From positions 267,781 through 331,780 of the forward strand of contig NZ_WMDQ01000007.1 in assembly GCF_009707955.1 (NCBI RefSeq): a stretch of 64,000 nt of DNA. Reading direction: 5' to 3'. Position 1 is the stretch's first letter, and each line of letters starts with the position of its first letter. The notes beneath the pieces are model-generated. The model searched no databases. It saw only the letters and a list, made by a program, of their open reading frames with translations, and had not been told where the DNA came from. A program made the translations under genes and the position numbers. The stretch is from Flavobacterium sp. LC2016-13 (GTDB lineage Bacteria; Bacteroidota; Bacteroidia; Flavobacteriales; Flavobacteriaceae). Shown in pieces: positions 1 to 8,401 of this stretch.

Positions 1-18
1 TGTGTCGGACGAATATTT

Positions 19-492
19 TTATAATTTTTCTAAAAACGCATTAATTCCCGCTTCATCCATCTGAACCACTTGCCATCCATCTAGGATTTTTGCTCCGGAG
101 TTCTCGTAAAATTTAACTGCTGGTGTATTCCAGTCCAGAACATTCCATTCGACTCTTCGAACATTATCTCGTTTTCCCTGTTTCATTATTTCAGCATAAA
201 GCGCAGATCCTAAACCTGTACCGCGCATTTTTTCTTTCACGATTAAATCTTCAAGATGAATTGTTTTTCCTTTCCAGGTAGAATAGCGGTAATAGTACAA
301 TGCAATTCCAACAATTTCCTTTTCAAGTTCAGCAACAAATACGTGAAACAAAGGTTTTTCGCCAAAACCATCACGTACTAAATCGTCAACTGTAATAACA
401 ACAGCTTCAGGTTCTTTTTCGAATATTGCCAACTCTTGTATTAATCCCAAAACGGCTTTCATGTCTTCAGGATTTCCTTTTCTAATATTCAT
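19..492 (-). CDS. GNAT family N-acetyltransferase
   Basis: This is a predicted acetyl-CoA dependent N-acetyltransferase of about 157 residues, the usual size of a single GNAT domain. The acetyl-CoA binding segment reads EKMRGTGLGSALYAEI, which fits the family's R/QxxGxG/A motif, and the C-terminal part has the typical WNVLDWNTPAVKFYENSGA block. The open frame extends to 540, but the Met at 490-492 (MNIRKGNPEDM) is the start that matches where GNAT domains begin, so I use it. The WNVLDWN block is typical of diamine acetyltransferase-like members, so a small amine may be the substrate; this is inference. It is the first gene of the window and is transcribed towards the left edge. Confidence 0.85.
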   Translation of the reverse strand: MNIRKGNPEDMKAVLGLIQELAIFEKEPEAVVITVDDLVRDGFGEKPLFHVFVAELEKEIVGIALYYYRYSTWKGKTIHLEDLIVKEKMRGTGLGSALYAEIMKQGKRDNVRRVEWNVLDWNTPAVKFYENSGAKILDGWQVVQMDEAGINAFLEKL

Positions 493-713
493 ATATATGA
501 TAGTTTTTTTAAAATTATATCTTGGCTCTTTTGTTTGCAATGTGTCTGTTTAACACAGAAGATTTAAAAAAAGACAATTTCCTATATTCTTATTATTAAT
601 CACTTATTAGCTAAATATGTATTTTTTTATACGGTATTTTCAGCTTTAATTAGCAAATATACAATAGTGGCAAACTAACGAAATAATTTTTAAACCATTC
701 TCACAAAAAAAAC

Positions 714-721
714 GATATTTG
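714..721 (+). promoter_or_regulatory. probable -7 promoter element of fbp
   Basis: GATATTTG matches the Bacteroidota -7 consensus TAnnTTTG at seven of eight positions and lies 33 nt before the fbp start. No convincing -33 TTG was seen at the right distance. Confidence 0.4.
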
Positions 722-753
722 TGACTTAAAATTAAAACTACAACGATATAGTA

Positions 754-1761
754 ATGGAAGAACGCAATAAAACACTGGGAGAGTTTATTATTGAGAACCA
801 AAAAGCATTTCAGTATTCGTCGGGAGAGCTTTCCCGAATTATCAACTCTATTCGTTTGGCAGCCAAGGTTGTCAATCATAAAGTAAACCAAGCCGGATTA
901 GTGGATATTATTGGCGCTGCAGGCGAGCAAAATATTCAGGGAGAAGATCAGCAAAAATTAGATGTCTATGCAAACGAAGTATTTATCCAGACGTTAATAA
1001 ACCGTGAGATTGTCTGTGGTATTGCTTCAGAAGAAAACGACGATTTTATTACAGTTCAGGGGAGCGACAACTGTCATAATAATAAGTACGTGATCTTAAT
1101 GGATCCGCTTGACGGATCTTCAAACATTGATGTAAATGTTTCTGTAGGGACTATTTTTTCTGTTTTTAGAAGAATAACTCCAATAGGAACTCCGGTAACA
1201 AGCGAGGATTTTTTACAACCGGGAATCAATCAGGTGGCAGCAGGCTATGTAATTTACGGAACTTCGACAATGCTGGTTTATACAACGGGTTATGGCGTAA
1301 ATGGTTTTACATTAAACCCCGCAATCGGAACGTTTTATCTTTCACATCCAAACATGAAATTTCCTAAAGACGGAAATATCTATTCAGTAAACGAAGGAAA
1401 TTATGTTCATTTTCCGCAAGGAGTAAAAAATTATATCAAATATTGTCAGCGTGAAGAAGAAGACAGACCTTATACTTCAAGATACATTGGAAGTTTAGTG
1501 GCTGATTTTCATAGAAACATGATCAAAGGCGGAATTTATTTATATCCAACAAGTTCAAAAGCACCAAAAGGAAAACTACGTTTATTATATGAATGTAATC
1601 CAATGGCATTTCTTGCAGAACAAGCAGGAGGAAAAGCAACAGATGGTTTTGGTAGAATTATGGAAATCCAGCCAACAGAACTGCACGAAAGAGTTCCTTT
1701 TTTCTGCGGAAGTTATAATATGGTAGAAAAAGCGGAGGAATTTATGGCGGAGGCGCTTTAG
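754..1761 (+). CDS. fbp: class 1 fructose-1,6-bisphosphatase
   Basis: It hydrolyses fructose 1,6-bisphosphate to fructose 6-phosphate in gluconeogenesis, in the cytoplasm. The metal and substrate site DPLDGSSN is at residues 117-124, with the acidic SEEND segment at about 92-96. The C-terminal part has YECNPMAFLAEQAGG, also typical of class 1 enzymes. At 335 residues it has the normal length. The start is supported by the family-typical N-terminal TLGEFIIENQ. It is transcribed alone, and a strong hairpin terminator follows at 1811-1842. Assignment is firm. Confidence 0.97.
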   Translation: MEERNKTLGEFIIENQKAFQYSSGELSRIINSIRLAAKVVNHKVNQAGLVDIIGAAGEQNIQGEDQQKLDVYANEVFIQTLINREIVCGIASEENDDFITVQGSDNCHNNKYVILMDPLDGSSNIDVNVSVGTIFSVFRRITPIGTPVTSEDFLQPGINQVAAGYVIYGTSTMLVYTTGYGVNGFTLNPAIGTFYLSHPNMKFPKDGNIYSVNEGNYVHFPQGVKNYIKYCQREEEDRPYTSRYIGSLVADFHRNMIKGGIYLYPTSSKAPKGKLRLLYECNPMAFLAEQAGGKATDGFGRIMEIQPTELHERVPFFCGSYNMVEKAEEFMAEAL

Positions 1762-1810
1762 GTTACAGTATTCAGTTTTTAGTGTTCAGGCTCAATTTAA
1801 AATAAATAGA

Positions 1811-1842
1811 AAACCCGACAGATTTTTAAACTTGTCGGGTTT
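1811..1842. terminator. hairpin terminator after fbp
   Basis: AAACCCGACA at 1811-1820 pairs with TGTCGGGTTT at 1833-1842, followed by a T-rich stretch. It lies between convergent fbp and the TerB-like gene, so it may serve both. A near-identical hairpin occurs at 63132-63163. Confidence 0.8.
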
Positions 1843-1898
1843 GTATTTTTATATTATTATAAGTTTTTATCTTCAGTTTAAAAACTGAACACTAAATA

Positions 1899-2330
1899 CT
1901 ATTTATGCATATGTTGCATTTCGTAAACAAAAGTGTCTGCATCTACTTTTTTATCTACTAGTGATAATGCTTTTGCTATGATATAATTTACGTTGCTTGG
2001 TGTAAAACCCAAAGCAATTCCTAATTTTCTCAACATTACTTCTTGTTGGTCTTCCAAATGATGATCTACATGCACCATTCTAGTTAAATCGTATAAACGC
2101 TCTAAACGCTGAACGTGTAAATAAGGCGGGTTGATTGGATATTTTAAAGGATCGTTAAGAATTTCTTCGTATTCAGTCTCTGAAATTTCTAAACGTGAAG
2201 CTAATTTATCCAAGAAACTCTTTTCTTCAGGAAGTACTATTCCGTCTGCTAATGCTACACGAACAATTGCTGAAAAGTGACCTTTGTTTCTTTGTTTGAA
2301 TTCGCTATCGAATAAATCTGAAAATGACAT
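1899..2330 (-). CDS. TerB-like protein
   Basis: This is a 143-residue protein of the TerB fold, an all-helical acidic domain found in many proteins and not by itself proof of tellurite resistance. The telling features are ALADGIVLPEEKSFLDKLASRLEI, with the DG..EEK pattern of TerB metal-binding helices, and a second helical repeat with HVDHHLEDQQE and LGIALGF. The frame runs upstream to 2351, but the start at MSFSDLF (2328-2330) is preferred because a promoter element lies just ahead at 2353-2360. There is no ter operon nearby, so the role is unknown. Confidence 0.8.
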   Translation of the reverse strand: MSFSDLFDSEFKQRNKGHFSAIVRVALADGIVLPEEKSFLDKLASRLEISETEYEEILNDPLKYPINPPYLHVQRLERLYDLTRMVHVDHHLEDQQEVMLRKLGIALGFTPSNVNYIIAKALSLVDKKVDADTFVYEMQHMHK

Positions 2331-2352
2331 AATTATAGAGTTTTTTATCACG

Positions 2353-2360
2353 CAAATATA
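2353..2360 (-). promoter_or_regulatory. -7 promoter element of the TerB-like gene
   Basis: The reverse complement reads TATATTTG, a perfect TAnnTTTG. It predicts a transcript start near 2346, about 15 nt before the chosen start codon, and would exclude the longer upstream start. Confidence 0.5.
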
Positions 2361-2501
2361 AATCTTATTTTAAATTATTAATTTTAATTTTCTCATAAAA
2401 TTTAACTTATTTTTCTGCGTTGAATTAATGTCGGGCTTTATTTACTTTTCAAAATTAATCGTAAGTTTACAGCCCCTTAATCAATTAATACCATTTTACC
2501 T

Positions 2502-3095
2502 ATGTCAGAATTTTGGATTTATTTTCAGATAGGATTAAAGCACGTTTTAGATATTCACGCTTATGATCACGTTCTTTTTTTAATCGCATTAACCGTTCCG
2601 TATACCTTTAAAGACTGGAAACGCATTTTACTTTTGGTTTCTGTTTTTACAGTTGGGCACACATTGGCCTTGTTGCTTTCGGTTTTTGGAATCGTTGCTG
2701 TAAAAGTAAGTCTTGTTGAGTTTTTAATTCCCATTACAATATTAATAACCGCCTTTTATCATCTTTTTACAGCAGGAAAAGCAGCTAAAAATGATGGATT
2801 GAATTTGATATTTTTTGTGACCTTGTTTTTTGGGATAATTCACGGACTTGGATTCTCTAATTATTTTAAAACAATTTTAGGAGGTACACCAACGTCAAAA
2901 TTAGTACCTTTAGGGGAATTTGCATTAGGGATAGAAGCTGCGCAACTTGTTGTTGTTTTTGTAGTTTTGATATTGTCATATATAGTACAAACCGTATTTC
3001 GTTTTTCAAAACGCGATTGGGCACTTGTAATGTCGGCTTTTATTATTGGAGTTGTGGTTCCGATGATTATTGATAGCCCTATTTGGAACAGATAA
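2502..3095 (+). CDS. HupE/UreJ family membrane protein
   Basis: This is a 197-residue inner-membrane protein with about six hydrophobic segments. The opening GLKHVLDIHAYDHVLFLIAL and the later FFGIIHGLGFSNYF are the conserved His- and Asp-bearing parts of the HupE/UreJ family, several members of which move nickel or cobalt. No hydrogenase or urease gene is in the window, so the metal and the purpose are unknown. It starts a likely three-gene operon: 6 nt separate it from the dCMP deaminase, which in turn overlaps the S41 protease. Confidence 0.8.
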   Translation: MSEFWIYFQIGLKHVLDIHAYDHVLFLIALTVPYTFKDWKRILLLVSVFTVGHTLALLLSVFGIVAVKVSLVEFLIPITILITAFYHLFTAGKAAKNDGLNLIFFVTLFFGIIHGLGFSNYFKTILGGTPTSKLVPLGEFALGIEAAQLVVVFVVLILSYIVQTVFRFSKRDWALVMSAFIIGVVVPMIIDSPIWNR

Positions 3096-3101
3096 AATTA
3101 A

Positions 3102-3533
3102 ATGGAAGTAAAAAAATTAAATAAATACGATAAAGCGTATCTTCGAATTGCAAAAGAATGGAGTTTGCTATCGTATTGCAAACGTAAACAAGTGGGCGCC
3201 ATTATCGTAAAAGACAGAATGATTATTTCTGACGGATACAACGGCACACCATCCGGATTTGAAAATTGCTGCGAAGACGAAGAAGGATTAACACGTTGGG
3301 ATGTTTTGCATGCAGAAGCCAATGCAATACTAAAAGTAGCAAGATCAACACAATCCTGCGAAGGAGCAACATTGTACATTACGCTTTCGCCATGCAAGGA
3401 ATGCAGTAAATTAATACATCAGTCCGGGATAAAAAGAGTAGTTTATCAGGATGGTTATCGTGACGACTCAGGAATTCAATTTTTAATAAAAGCAGGTATT
3501 GAAGTCGAGCATATTCCTGTTTTAGAAGAATAA
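3102..3533 (+). CDS. deoxycytidylate (dCMP) deaminase-like protein
   Basis: This is a zinc-dependent cytidine/deoxycytidylate deaminase family protein, probably converting dCMP to dUMP for thymidylate synthesis. The zinc site HAE is at residues 70-72 and PCKEC at 97-101, exactly the family pattern. The N-terminal SYCKRKQVGAIIVKD and the DGYNGTPSGFENC block are typical of ComEB-like dCMP deaminases. The length of 143 residues is normal. Its stop codon overlaps the start of the protease gene (TAATG), so the two are translated together. Confidence 0.92.
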   Translation: MEVKKLNKYDKAYLRIAKEWSLLSYCKRKQVGAIIVKDRMIISDGYNGTPSGFENCCEDEEGLTRWDVLHAEANAILKVARSTQSCEGATLYITLSPCKECSKLIHQSGIKRVVYQDGYRDDSGIQFLIKAGIEVEHIPVLEE

Positions 3534-5110
3534 TGAAATTTAATTCAAAATATTTACCCATCGTTATAGGAGCAACTTTTGCTCTTGGCACCGTTCTCGG
3601 AAGCATTATGAATGCTCCTGCAGATGATCAGCTTTTGGCTAAAAACAGTTCGAAAACCAAACTAAATAAACTCATCGATTTTATCAATAATGAATATGTT
3701 GATAATGTCAATACAGATTCTATTGTAAATCTTACCGTAGATAATATCCTTTCAAAATTAGATCCGCATTCTGTTTATATTCCGCCAAGCGAACAAGCAG
3801 AAGTTGCCGAAAGCATGAAAGGAGATTTCGTGGGAATTGGAATCAATTTTTATATGTACCGAGATTCTGTGGCAATTATCAGACCTGTTGAAAATGGCCC
3901 TTCGGCGAAAGCAGGATTAAAATCTGGAGACCGAATTTTATTTGCCGGAAAAACGAAATTGTTTGGCCGAAAATTGCCTTCTGATAGTTTATTTTCGAAA
4001 TTAAAAGGGATAAAAGGTTCTGAAATCGAGTTGACGGTTTTTAGAAAATCAGAACAAAAGAAGCTTAAGTTTAAAATTAAAAGAGATGTTATTCCGCTAA
4101 AAAGTGTTGATGCCTCTTTATTAATTGATAATAAAACCGGTTACATCAAAATAAACCGTTTTGCCGAAACAACTTTTAAAGAATTTAAAACAGGTTTAAC
4201 AAGATTAAAACAAAACGGAATTCAATCATTAGTTGTCGACCTTCGCGATAATGGCGGTGGTTATATGGAAGAAGCTATAGCAATTGCCGATGAATTTCTA
4301 AAGGATAAACAACTGATTGTTTTTACGAAAAATAAAAACGGAACAACTGATAAAACCTACGCAACTAAAAGCGGCAGTTTTGAAACGGGAAAATTATACG
4401 TTTTAATTAATGAAAATAGTGCCTCAGCAAGTGAGATTTTAGCCGGAGCTATTCAGGATAATGATCGCGGAATTATTGTTGGGCGCCGTTCTTTTGGAAA
4501 AGGTTTGGTACAACGCGAAATGGATTTTAATGATGGTTCTGCTGTGAGACTTACAGTTGCAAGGTATTACACACCAACCGGAAGATCAATTCAAAAACCA
4601 TATACAAAAGGCAACGAAGAATATTTTAAAGAATCTGAAGATCGCATTAAATCAGGTGAACTTTATGCGAAAGACAGTATAAAAGTAGCCGATTCTTTGA
4701 AATTTAAAACACCAAAAGGAAGAATCGTTTACGGTGGCGGCGGAATTGTTCCGGATATTTTTGTACCAATGGAAGCTGAACACGGAAATGAAAATGTTGG
4801 GTATTTGCTGCAAACCGGAATTGTTGGGCATTTTGTTTTTGAAGAATTAGATAAAAACAGAAATGCTTTTGCGGGACTTCATTTTAATGAATTTTTAGCC
4901 AAGATGAAAAATTCAGACGCTTACTTTAAAAAATTCAAAAATTATATTTTATTAACCGGTTTAGATTTAAAATTAGATCACACAAAAGCTTTGGTTAATA
5001 GATATATTACTGCAGAATTTGCCCGTCAGTTATATGGCGAATTGTATTATTATGATGTTATTCTTAAGGATGACGCTATGGTTAAAGCAGTTACAAATTC
5101 AAAGAAATAA
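3533..5110 (+). CDS. S41 family C-terminal processing peptidase
   Basis: This is a periplasmic or membrane-anchored serine protease of the CtpA/Prc type, 525 residues. Residues 8-28 form an uncleaved anchor or signal segment. A PDZ domain covers about 93-180 (GDFVGIGINF, GPSAKAGLKSGD). The S41 core follows with GYIKINRF and VVDLRDNGGG. Spacing to the known Prc dyad places the nucleophile at Ser298 in NSASASEI and the general base at Lys323 in SFGKG. The C-terminal 150 residues extend beyond the core, as in other Bacteroidota members. Its start overlaps the stop of the deaminase gene by one base. The substrate is not known. Confidence 0.95.
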   Translation: MKFNSKYLPIVIGATFALGTVLGSIMNAPADDQLLAKNSSKTKLNKLIDFINNEYVDNVNTDSIVNLTVDNILSKLDPHSVYIPPSEQAEVAESMKGDFVGIGINFYMYRDSVAIIRPVENGPSAKAGLKSGDRILFAGKTKLFGRKLPSDSLFSKLKGIKGSEIELTVFRKSEQKKLKFKIKRDVIPLKSVDASLLIDNKTGYIKINRFAETTFKEFKTGLTRLKQNGIQSLVVDLRDNGGGYMEEAIAIADEFLKDKQLIVFTKNKNGTTDKTYATKSGSFETGKLYVLINENSASASEILAGAIQDNDRGIIVGRRSFGKGLVQREMDFNDGSAVRLTVARYYTPTGRSIQKPYTKGNEEYFKESEDRIKSGELYAKDSIKVADSLKFKTPKGRIVYGGGGIVPDIFVPMEAEHGNENVGYLLQTGIVGHFVFEELDKNRNAFAGLHFNEFLAKMKNSDAYFKKFKNYILLTGLDLKLDHTKALVNRYITAEFARQLYGELYYYDVILKDDAMVKAVTNSKK

Positions 5111-5185
5111 TAATAATTTTTTAAAATATAATGTAACTAATCTTGCGAAAAATAGAGCGAGATTTACATTCAAATAATACTATAT

Positions 5186-5500
5186 ATGAAAAATTTAAAA
5201 AGAATAAGTCTTCTTGCAATTTTGATGGCTTTTGTAATTTCCTGCGCAAGTATGAAAGATAATAATAATGCAGTTACAGGTAAAGTTGATTCGATCGAAT
5301 CAGGAAAAGATGGTTATACGGCTAAAGTTACTACGGATGCTAAAGAAGTTTATTTTGCAACAGTCAGTATTGTAAATGTTGGCGGACCTGAAAATTACAA
5401 ACAATTAAAAATTGGAGATGTAGTTTCGTTAAAAGGAGAAATCTGGAAAACGGATGATGAAAAACATATCAAAGTAACTCAGATTGTTTCGGTTAAATAA
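5186..5500 (+). CDS. small putative lipoprotein
   Basis: The 104-residue protein starts with a lipoprotein signal (hydrophobic LLAILMAFVISC, lipobox Cys at residue 20), so the mature protein should be lipid-anchored and about 85 residues long. The rest alternates charged and beta-prone segments (VTGKVDSIESGKDGYTAKV, LKIGDVVSLKGEIW), suggesting a small OB-like beta barrel. I do not recognise a named family. It is separated by 75 nt from the protease gene and is followed by a long palindrome at 5521-5595 that probably ends transcription. Confidence 0.7.
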   Translation: MKNLKRISLLAILMAFVISCASMKDNNNAVTGKVDSIESGKDGYTAKVTTDAKEVYFATVSIVNVGGPENYKQLKIGDVVSLKGEIWKTDDEKHIKVTQIVSVK

Positions 5501-5520
5501 AAACCAAACAAAATAAAAAT

Positions 5521-5595
5521 AAACCATATAAGTTATATAAGTTCATTTAATACTTAACGTATAGATTAGATGAACTTATATAACTTATATGGTTT
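5521..5595. repeat. long palindromic repeat, family A copy 1
   Basis: Perfect 26-bp arms at 5521-5546 and 5570-5595 around a 23-nt loop. The core CCATATAAGTTATATAAG recurs near 20070, 32812 and 51312. It sits between two converging genes and may act as a bidirectional terminator. Confidence 0.9.
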
Positions 5596-5602
5596 AATAA
5601 TT

Positions 5603-6208
5603 TTATCGAATACTGTCGTGAGAGTGAGTCTGTGTTCCGTTATTCCATAATGTTAGAATATCTGTGGCGACAGCGGCACCACTTCCGGCAGCGATAGCCA
5701 ATTGACTTCTCCAGCCGGCTAAAGTTCCAACAACATAAATGCCGTCAGCTACTTTATGATCGTCGTTTTTAAGCTGAATACGTTGTTTTTCCGGTAATGC
5801 TTTTTTGTGAGGTTCAATATATTGTATCAAACCTTCGATATCAAAAGTATTGGCAGAACCAATTCCGACAACAATACTTTTAGTCTTGTATGAGTTTTTA
5901 TTAGTTGTAACTGTAAATTCAGGATATTCTCCCTCAACTTTAATTACCTTCTCATTTGGAATCTGAGTTATGTGCGGATAAGTAATGGCTAAATCCTGCG
6001 TACTTTCTATTAGTAAATCAGATCCTAATTTACCTGGCGTTACACCATAAGCATTGTAGAAAATTGCCTCTTGTAAAGAAGAATTTTTTTGATGTGTAAA
6101 AACCCCGATTTTTTTATCGGCGACAAAAGCTTTGTTTTTAGCAGATCCTAATACGAGTGCACAAGACATGCCTGAAACGCCTCCGCCAATAATTAAAACG
6201 TCATACAT
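5603..6208 (-). CDS. short FAD-dependent oxidoreductase (thioredoxin reductase-like)
   Basis: This is a 201-residue flavoprotein. The N-terminal dinucleotide-binding motif is VLIIGGGVSGMSCALVLG and the C-terminal FAD motif is DGIYVVGTLAGWRSQLAIAAGSG, as in thioredoxin reductases. It is only about two thirds the length of TrxB and lacks both the internal NADPH domain and a redox CxxC pair, so it cannot be a classical thioredoxin reductase. A 66-residue membrane protein gene lies 3 nt upstream in the same direction, suggesting a shared transcript. The electron donor and acceptor are unknown. Confidence 0.8.
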   Translation of the reverse strand: MYDVLIIGGGVSGMSCALVLGSAKNKAFVADKKIGVFTHQKNSSLQEAIFYNAYGVTPGKLGSDLLIESTQDLAITYPHITQIPNEKVIKVEGEYPEFTVTTNKNSYKTKSIVVGIGSANTFDIEGLIQYIEPHKKALPEKQRIQLKNDDHKVADGIYVVGTLAGWRSQLAIAAGSGAAVATDILTLWNNGTQTHSHDSIR

Positions 6209-6211
6209 ATA

Positions 6212-6412
6212 TTAACGACCGTTTGTTTTTTCTTCGATTCTTTTTGAAATTCTAAAGATCAAAAGAATTAAAACGGCACAAAATGAAGCTGCGATTCCAA
6301 TAAAAGCAACTACACTGTCTCCTTGAAAAGGATTTTTGAAGTCTAGCAACGTAATATTAAAAATAATTAAAGCTAATGCTAGAAGCACTAAGATTGAAGT
6401 GAAAATTTTCAT
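6212..6412 (-). CDS. small two-helix membrane protein, unknown function
   Basis: The 66-residue protein has two hydrophobic helices (about residues 3-23 and 33-55) joined by a short DFKNPFQGDS loop, with a basic and acidic C-terminus (RISKRIEEKTNGR). I do not recognise a family. It is 3 nt upstream of the short flavoprotein gene in the same direction, so it could anchor or accompany that enzyme; this is inference from position only. Confidence 0.65.
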   Translation of the reverse strand: MKIFTSILVLLALALIIFNITLLDFKNPFQGDSVVAFIGIAASFCAVLILLIFRISKRIEEKTNGR

Positions 6413-6518
6413 ATGGCTGTTTGTTTGTCTAAAATAGTACTTTAAAGTTTTTCTGTGAAAAACACAGTGAAACGTTACAATTCAAATTTTATTGGGGGTA
6501 AATTTATAAAAATAAATT

Positions 6519-7097
6519 TTAGACGAACAAACCTTTAACATTAGCAGCAAATAATTTAACAGCAATTGCTAAAAGTATTACTCCAAATGTCTTGCGAACC
6601 ACGCCAAGTCCGTTTTCTCCTAATAAATTTTCGATTTTTTTAGACGATTTCAAAACAATATAAACTAGAATAATATTAAGAAGAATAGCAATTATGATAT
6701 TAATAGTATGAAATTGAGATCGAAGAGAAAGTAAAGTTGTCATTGTTCCTGCTCCGGCAATTAGCGGAAAAGCCAACGGAACAATAGATGCAGATCCCGG
6801 TTCTTCATCGCGATAAATTCTAATTCCTAAAATCATCTCCAAAGCCAGAAAAAATAATACAAAAGAACCCGCAACAGCAAACGAATGTACATCGATACCT
6901 ATAAGGTTAAGCAAACCTTCTCCAACAAACAGAAAAACAATCATAATCATTCCGGCTACAATCGAAGCTTTCTCAGATTCGATATGTCCCACTTTAGCTC
7001 GTAAATTGACAATGATCGGAATTGATCCTACAATATCAATTACAGCAAAAAGTACCATTCCAACCGTGATAATTTCTTTAAAATCAATCTCTAACAT
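6519..7097 (-). CDS. MarC family integral membrane protein
   Basis: The 192-residue protein has about six transmembrane helices. The DIVGSIPIIVNLR segment and the GxIxxxLxxxPLAFPLIAGAGTMTTLL region match the MarC/YchE family, whose function is not settled despite the historic link to multiple antibiotic resistance. It should not be read as a resistance gene. It appears monocistronic, with a perfect -7 promoter element at 7128-7135. Confidence 0.88.
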   Translation of the reverse strand: MLEIDFKEIITVGMVLFAVIDIVGSIPIIVNLRAKVGHIESEKASIVAGMIMIVFLFVGEGLLNLIGIDVHSFAVAGSFVLFFLALEMILGIRIYRDEEPGSASIVPLAFPLIAGAGTMTTLLSLRSQFHTINIIIAILLNIILVYIVLKSSKKIENLLGENGLGVVRKTFGVILLAIAVKLFAANVKGLFV

Positions 7098-7127
7098 GTT
7101 TTTTTAATTTATGGATTAAAAGATGTG

Positions 7128-7135
7128 CAAAAGTA
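7128..7135 (-). promoter_or_regulatory. -7 promoter element of the MarC gene
   Basis: The reverse complement reads TACTTTTG, a perfect TAnnTTTG, about 31 nt before the start codon. Confidence 0.5.
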
Positions 7136-7242
7136 GATAATAAAGTTAGGGCTTTTTTATAATATATAGGTCTCAGAGTATTTTTGTTATAAAAACACGT
7201 TTTTTGGTTTAAAATAATGATTTTTATAACAAACAATTGTTT

Positions 7243-7424
7243 TTACCACAGAGATTCGCAAAGTTCTTTTACAGAGTTGCACAAAGTTTTTAATCAGTTT
7301 TAGGAATGTTAGATCTCAAAGCTTTCTGAACTTAAAAAAAAACATACAATGAAGTTGAACTCTACGGATCTTTGCGAAAAAACTTTGTGTAACTCTGCGG
7401 TAAAATCTCGCTAATCTGTGTAGT
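7243..7424. repeat. inverted repeat, family B copy 1
   Basis: TTACCACAGAG at 7243-7253 pairs with CTCTGCGGTAA at 7393-7403 with one mismatch. Inside are several CGCAAAG / CTTTGCG and CACAAAGTT / AACTTTGTG blocks in opposite orientation. It fills most of the 398-nt gap between MarC and the DUF3109 gene. Similar blocks recur at about 34287, 35822 and 49559. Confidence 0.7.
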
Positions 7425-7458
7425 AAAATTTAATCTCATTTCATCTGTTTTCTTTGAC

Positions 7459-7466
7459 TATCTTTG
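7459..7466 (+). promoter_or_regulatory. -7 promoter element of the DUF3109 gene
   Basis: TATCTTTG is a perfect TAnnTTTG. The predicted transcript start near 7473 lies after the upstream ATG at 7454, which decides the CDS start in favour of 7496. Confidence 0.6.
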
Positions 7467-7495
7467 CATTTTATAAATTTCAGTATTTTATTATC

Positions 7496-8065
7496 ATGTT
7501 TCAATTAGGTAAAACCATTATTTCAGAGGATATTCTTGAAAAAGAATTTGTGTGCAACTTGTCAGCTTGTAAAGGAGCTTGCTGTGTTGATGGAGATGCC
7601 GGTGCGCCTTTGAGCGAAGCAGAGACTAAAATCATGGAAGAAATTTACCCAAAAGTAAAACCATTTTTACGTAAAGAAGGAATTGCTGCAATTGAAGCGC
7701 AAGGAACCTGGGTAAAAGGAACTGATGGCGATCTTGAAACGCCATTAATCGACGAGAAAGATTGTGCTTATGTTATTTTTGACGGAAAAACAGCTCTTTG
7801 TGGAATCGAACAAGCATACAATCAAGGAATAATAGATTGGAAAAAACCGGTTTCTTGTCATTTATATCCAATTCGTGTAAAAGATTTTACAGAGTTCGCT
7901 GCGGTTAATTATGACAAATGGGATATTTGTGATGACGCCTGTTCTTTAGGTAAGGAATTAGAAGTTCCGGTTTATAAATTTGTCAAAGAAGCCTTAATTC
8001 GTCGCTTTGGCGAAGACTGGTATTTGGAACTTGAAAAAGTTGCCGAAGAGCTAAAAAAATCATAA
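7496..8065 (+). CDS. DUF3109 family cysteine-rich protein
   Basis: The 189-residue protein has the conserved cysteine cluster CNLSACKGACCVDGDAGAPL near its N-terminus and later Cys residues in DCAYVIF, ALCGIEQAY and VSCHLYPIR. The pattern resembles YkgJ-type zinc or iron-sulfur binding proteins, and the DUF3109 assignment is from memory of that N-terminal block. The function is unknown. An in-frame ATG exists at 7454, but a promoter element covers it, so the start MFQLGKTIIS is chosen. Compare the second cysteine-cluster protein at 61254-61748. Confidence 0.88.
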   Translation: MFQLGKTIISEDILEKEFVCNLSACKGACCVDGDAGAPLSEAETKIMEEIYPKVKPFLRKEGIAAIEAQGTWVKGTDGDLETPLIDEKDCAYVIFDGKTALCGIEQAYNQGIIDWKKPVSCHLYPIRVKDFTEFAAVNYDKWDICDDACSLGKELEVPVYKFVKEALIRRFGEDWYLELEKVAEELKKS

Positions 8066-8401
8066 AAATTCGGTAGCCATTACTGTGGCTGGAAAGTGTA
8101 AAAAATCCACTTAAAAAAAATCAAAAACACACTCAAAAAAACTTTTAAAAACAATTCATTTTTTCTTGCTTTTGTTTTAAAAAGTGCCTATTTTATAGTA
8201 GTGTTATGGTATTAATGACAATATTAAATTGCTCATTTACAATAATTTAATTATTTTACAGAAAATATCCCTATTTTGCTGCGTTGTTAAAAACTACGTC
8301 AAATTGTGAATAAGTTTGGCTTTCATTTTTAGCGATAATTGACAATCTTTGTACTCCATTGAATGAGTAAAAATTCAATACAAAAATTAAACATAAAAGC
8401 C
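8066..8401. other. upstream region of nrdB
   Basis: This AT-rich gap of 336 nt holds no gene that I can support. AATCTTTG at 8344-8351 fits seven of eight positions of the -7 consensus and could start the nrdB transcript near 8358. I did not find an NrdR-box pair. Confidence 0.4.

Noticed and set aside
1899..2330. Tellurite resistance
   Set aside because: The TerB fold alone is widespread; no terC, terD or terZ-type gene is near.
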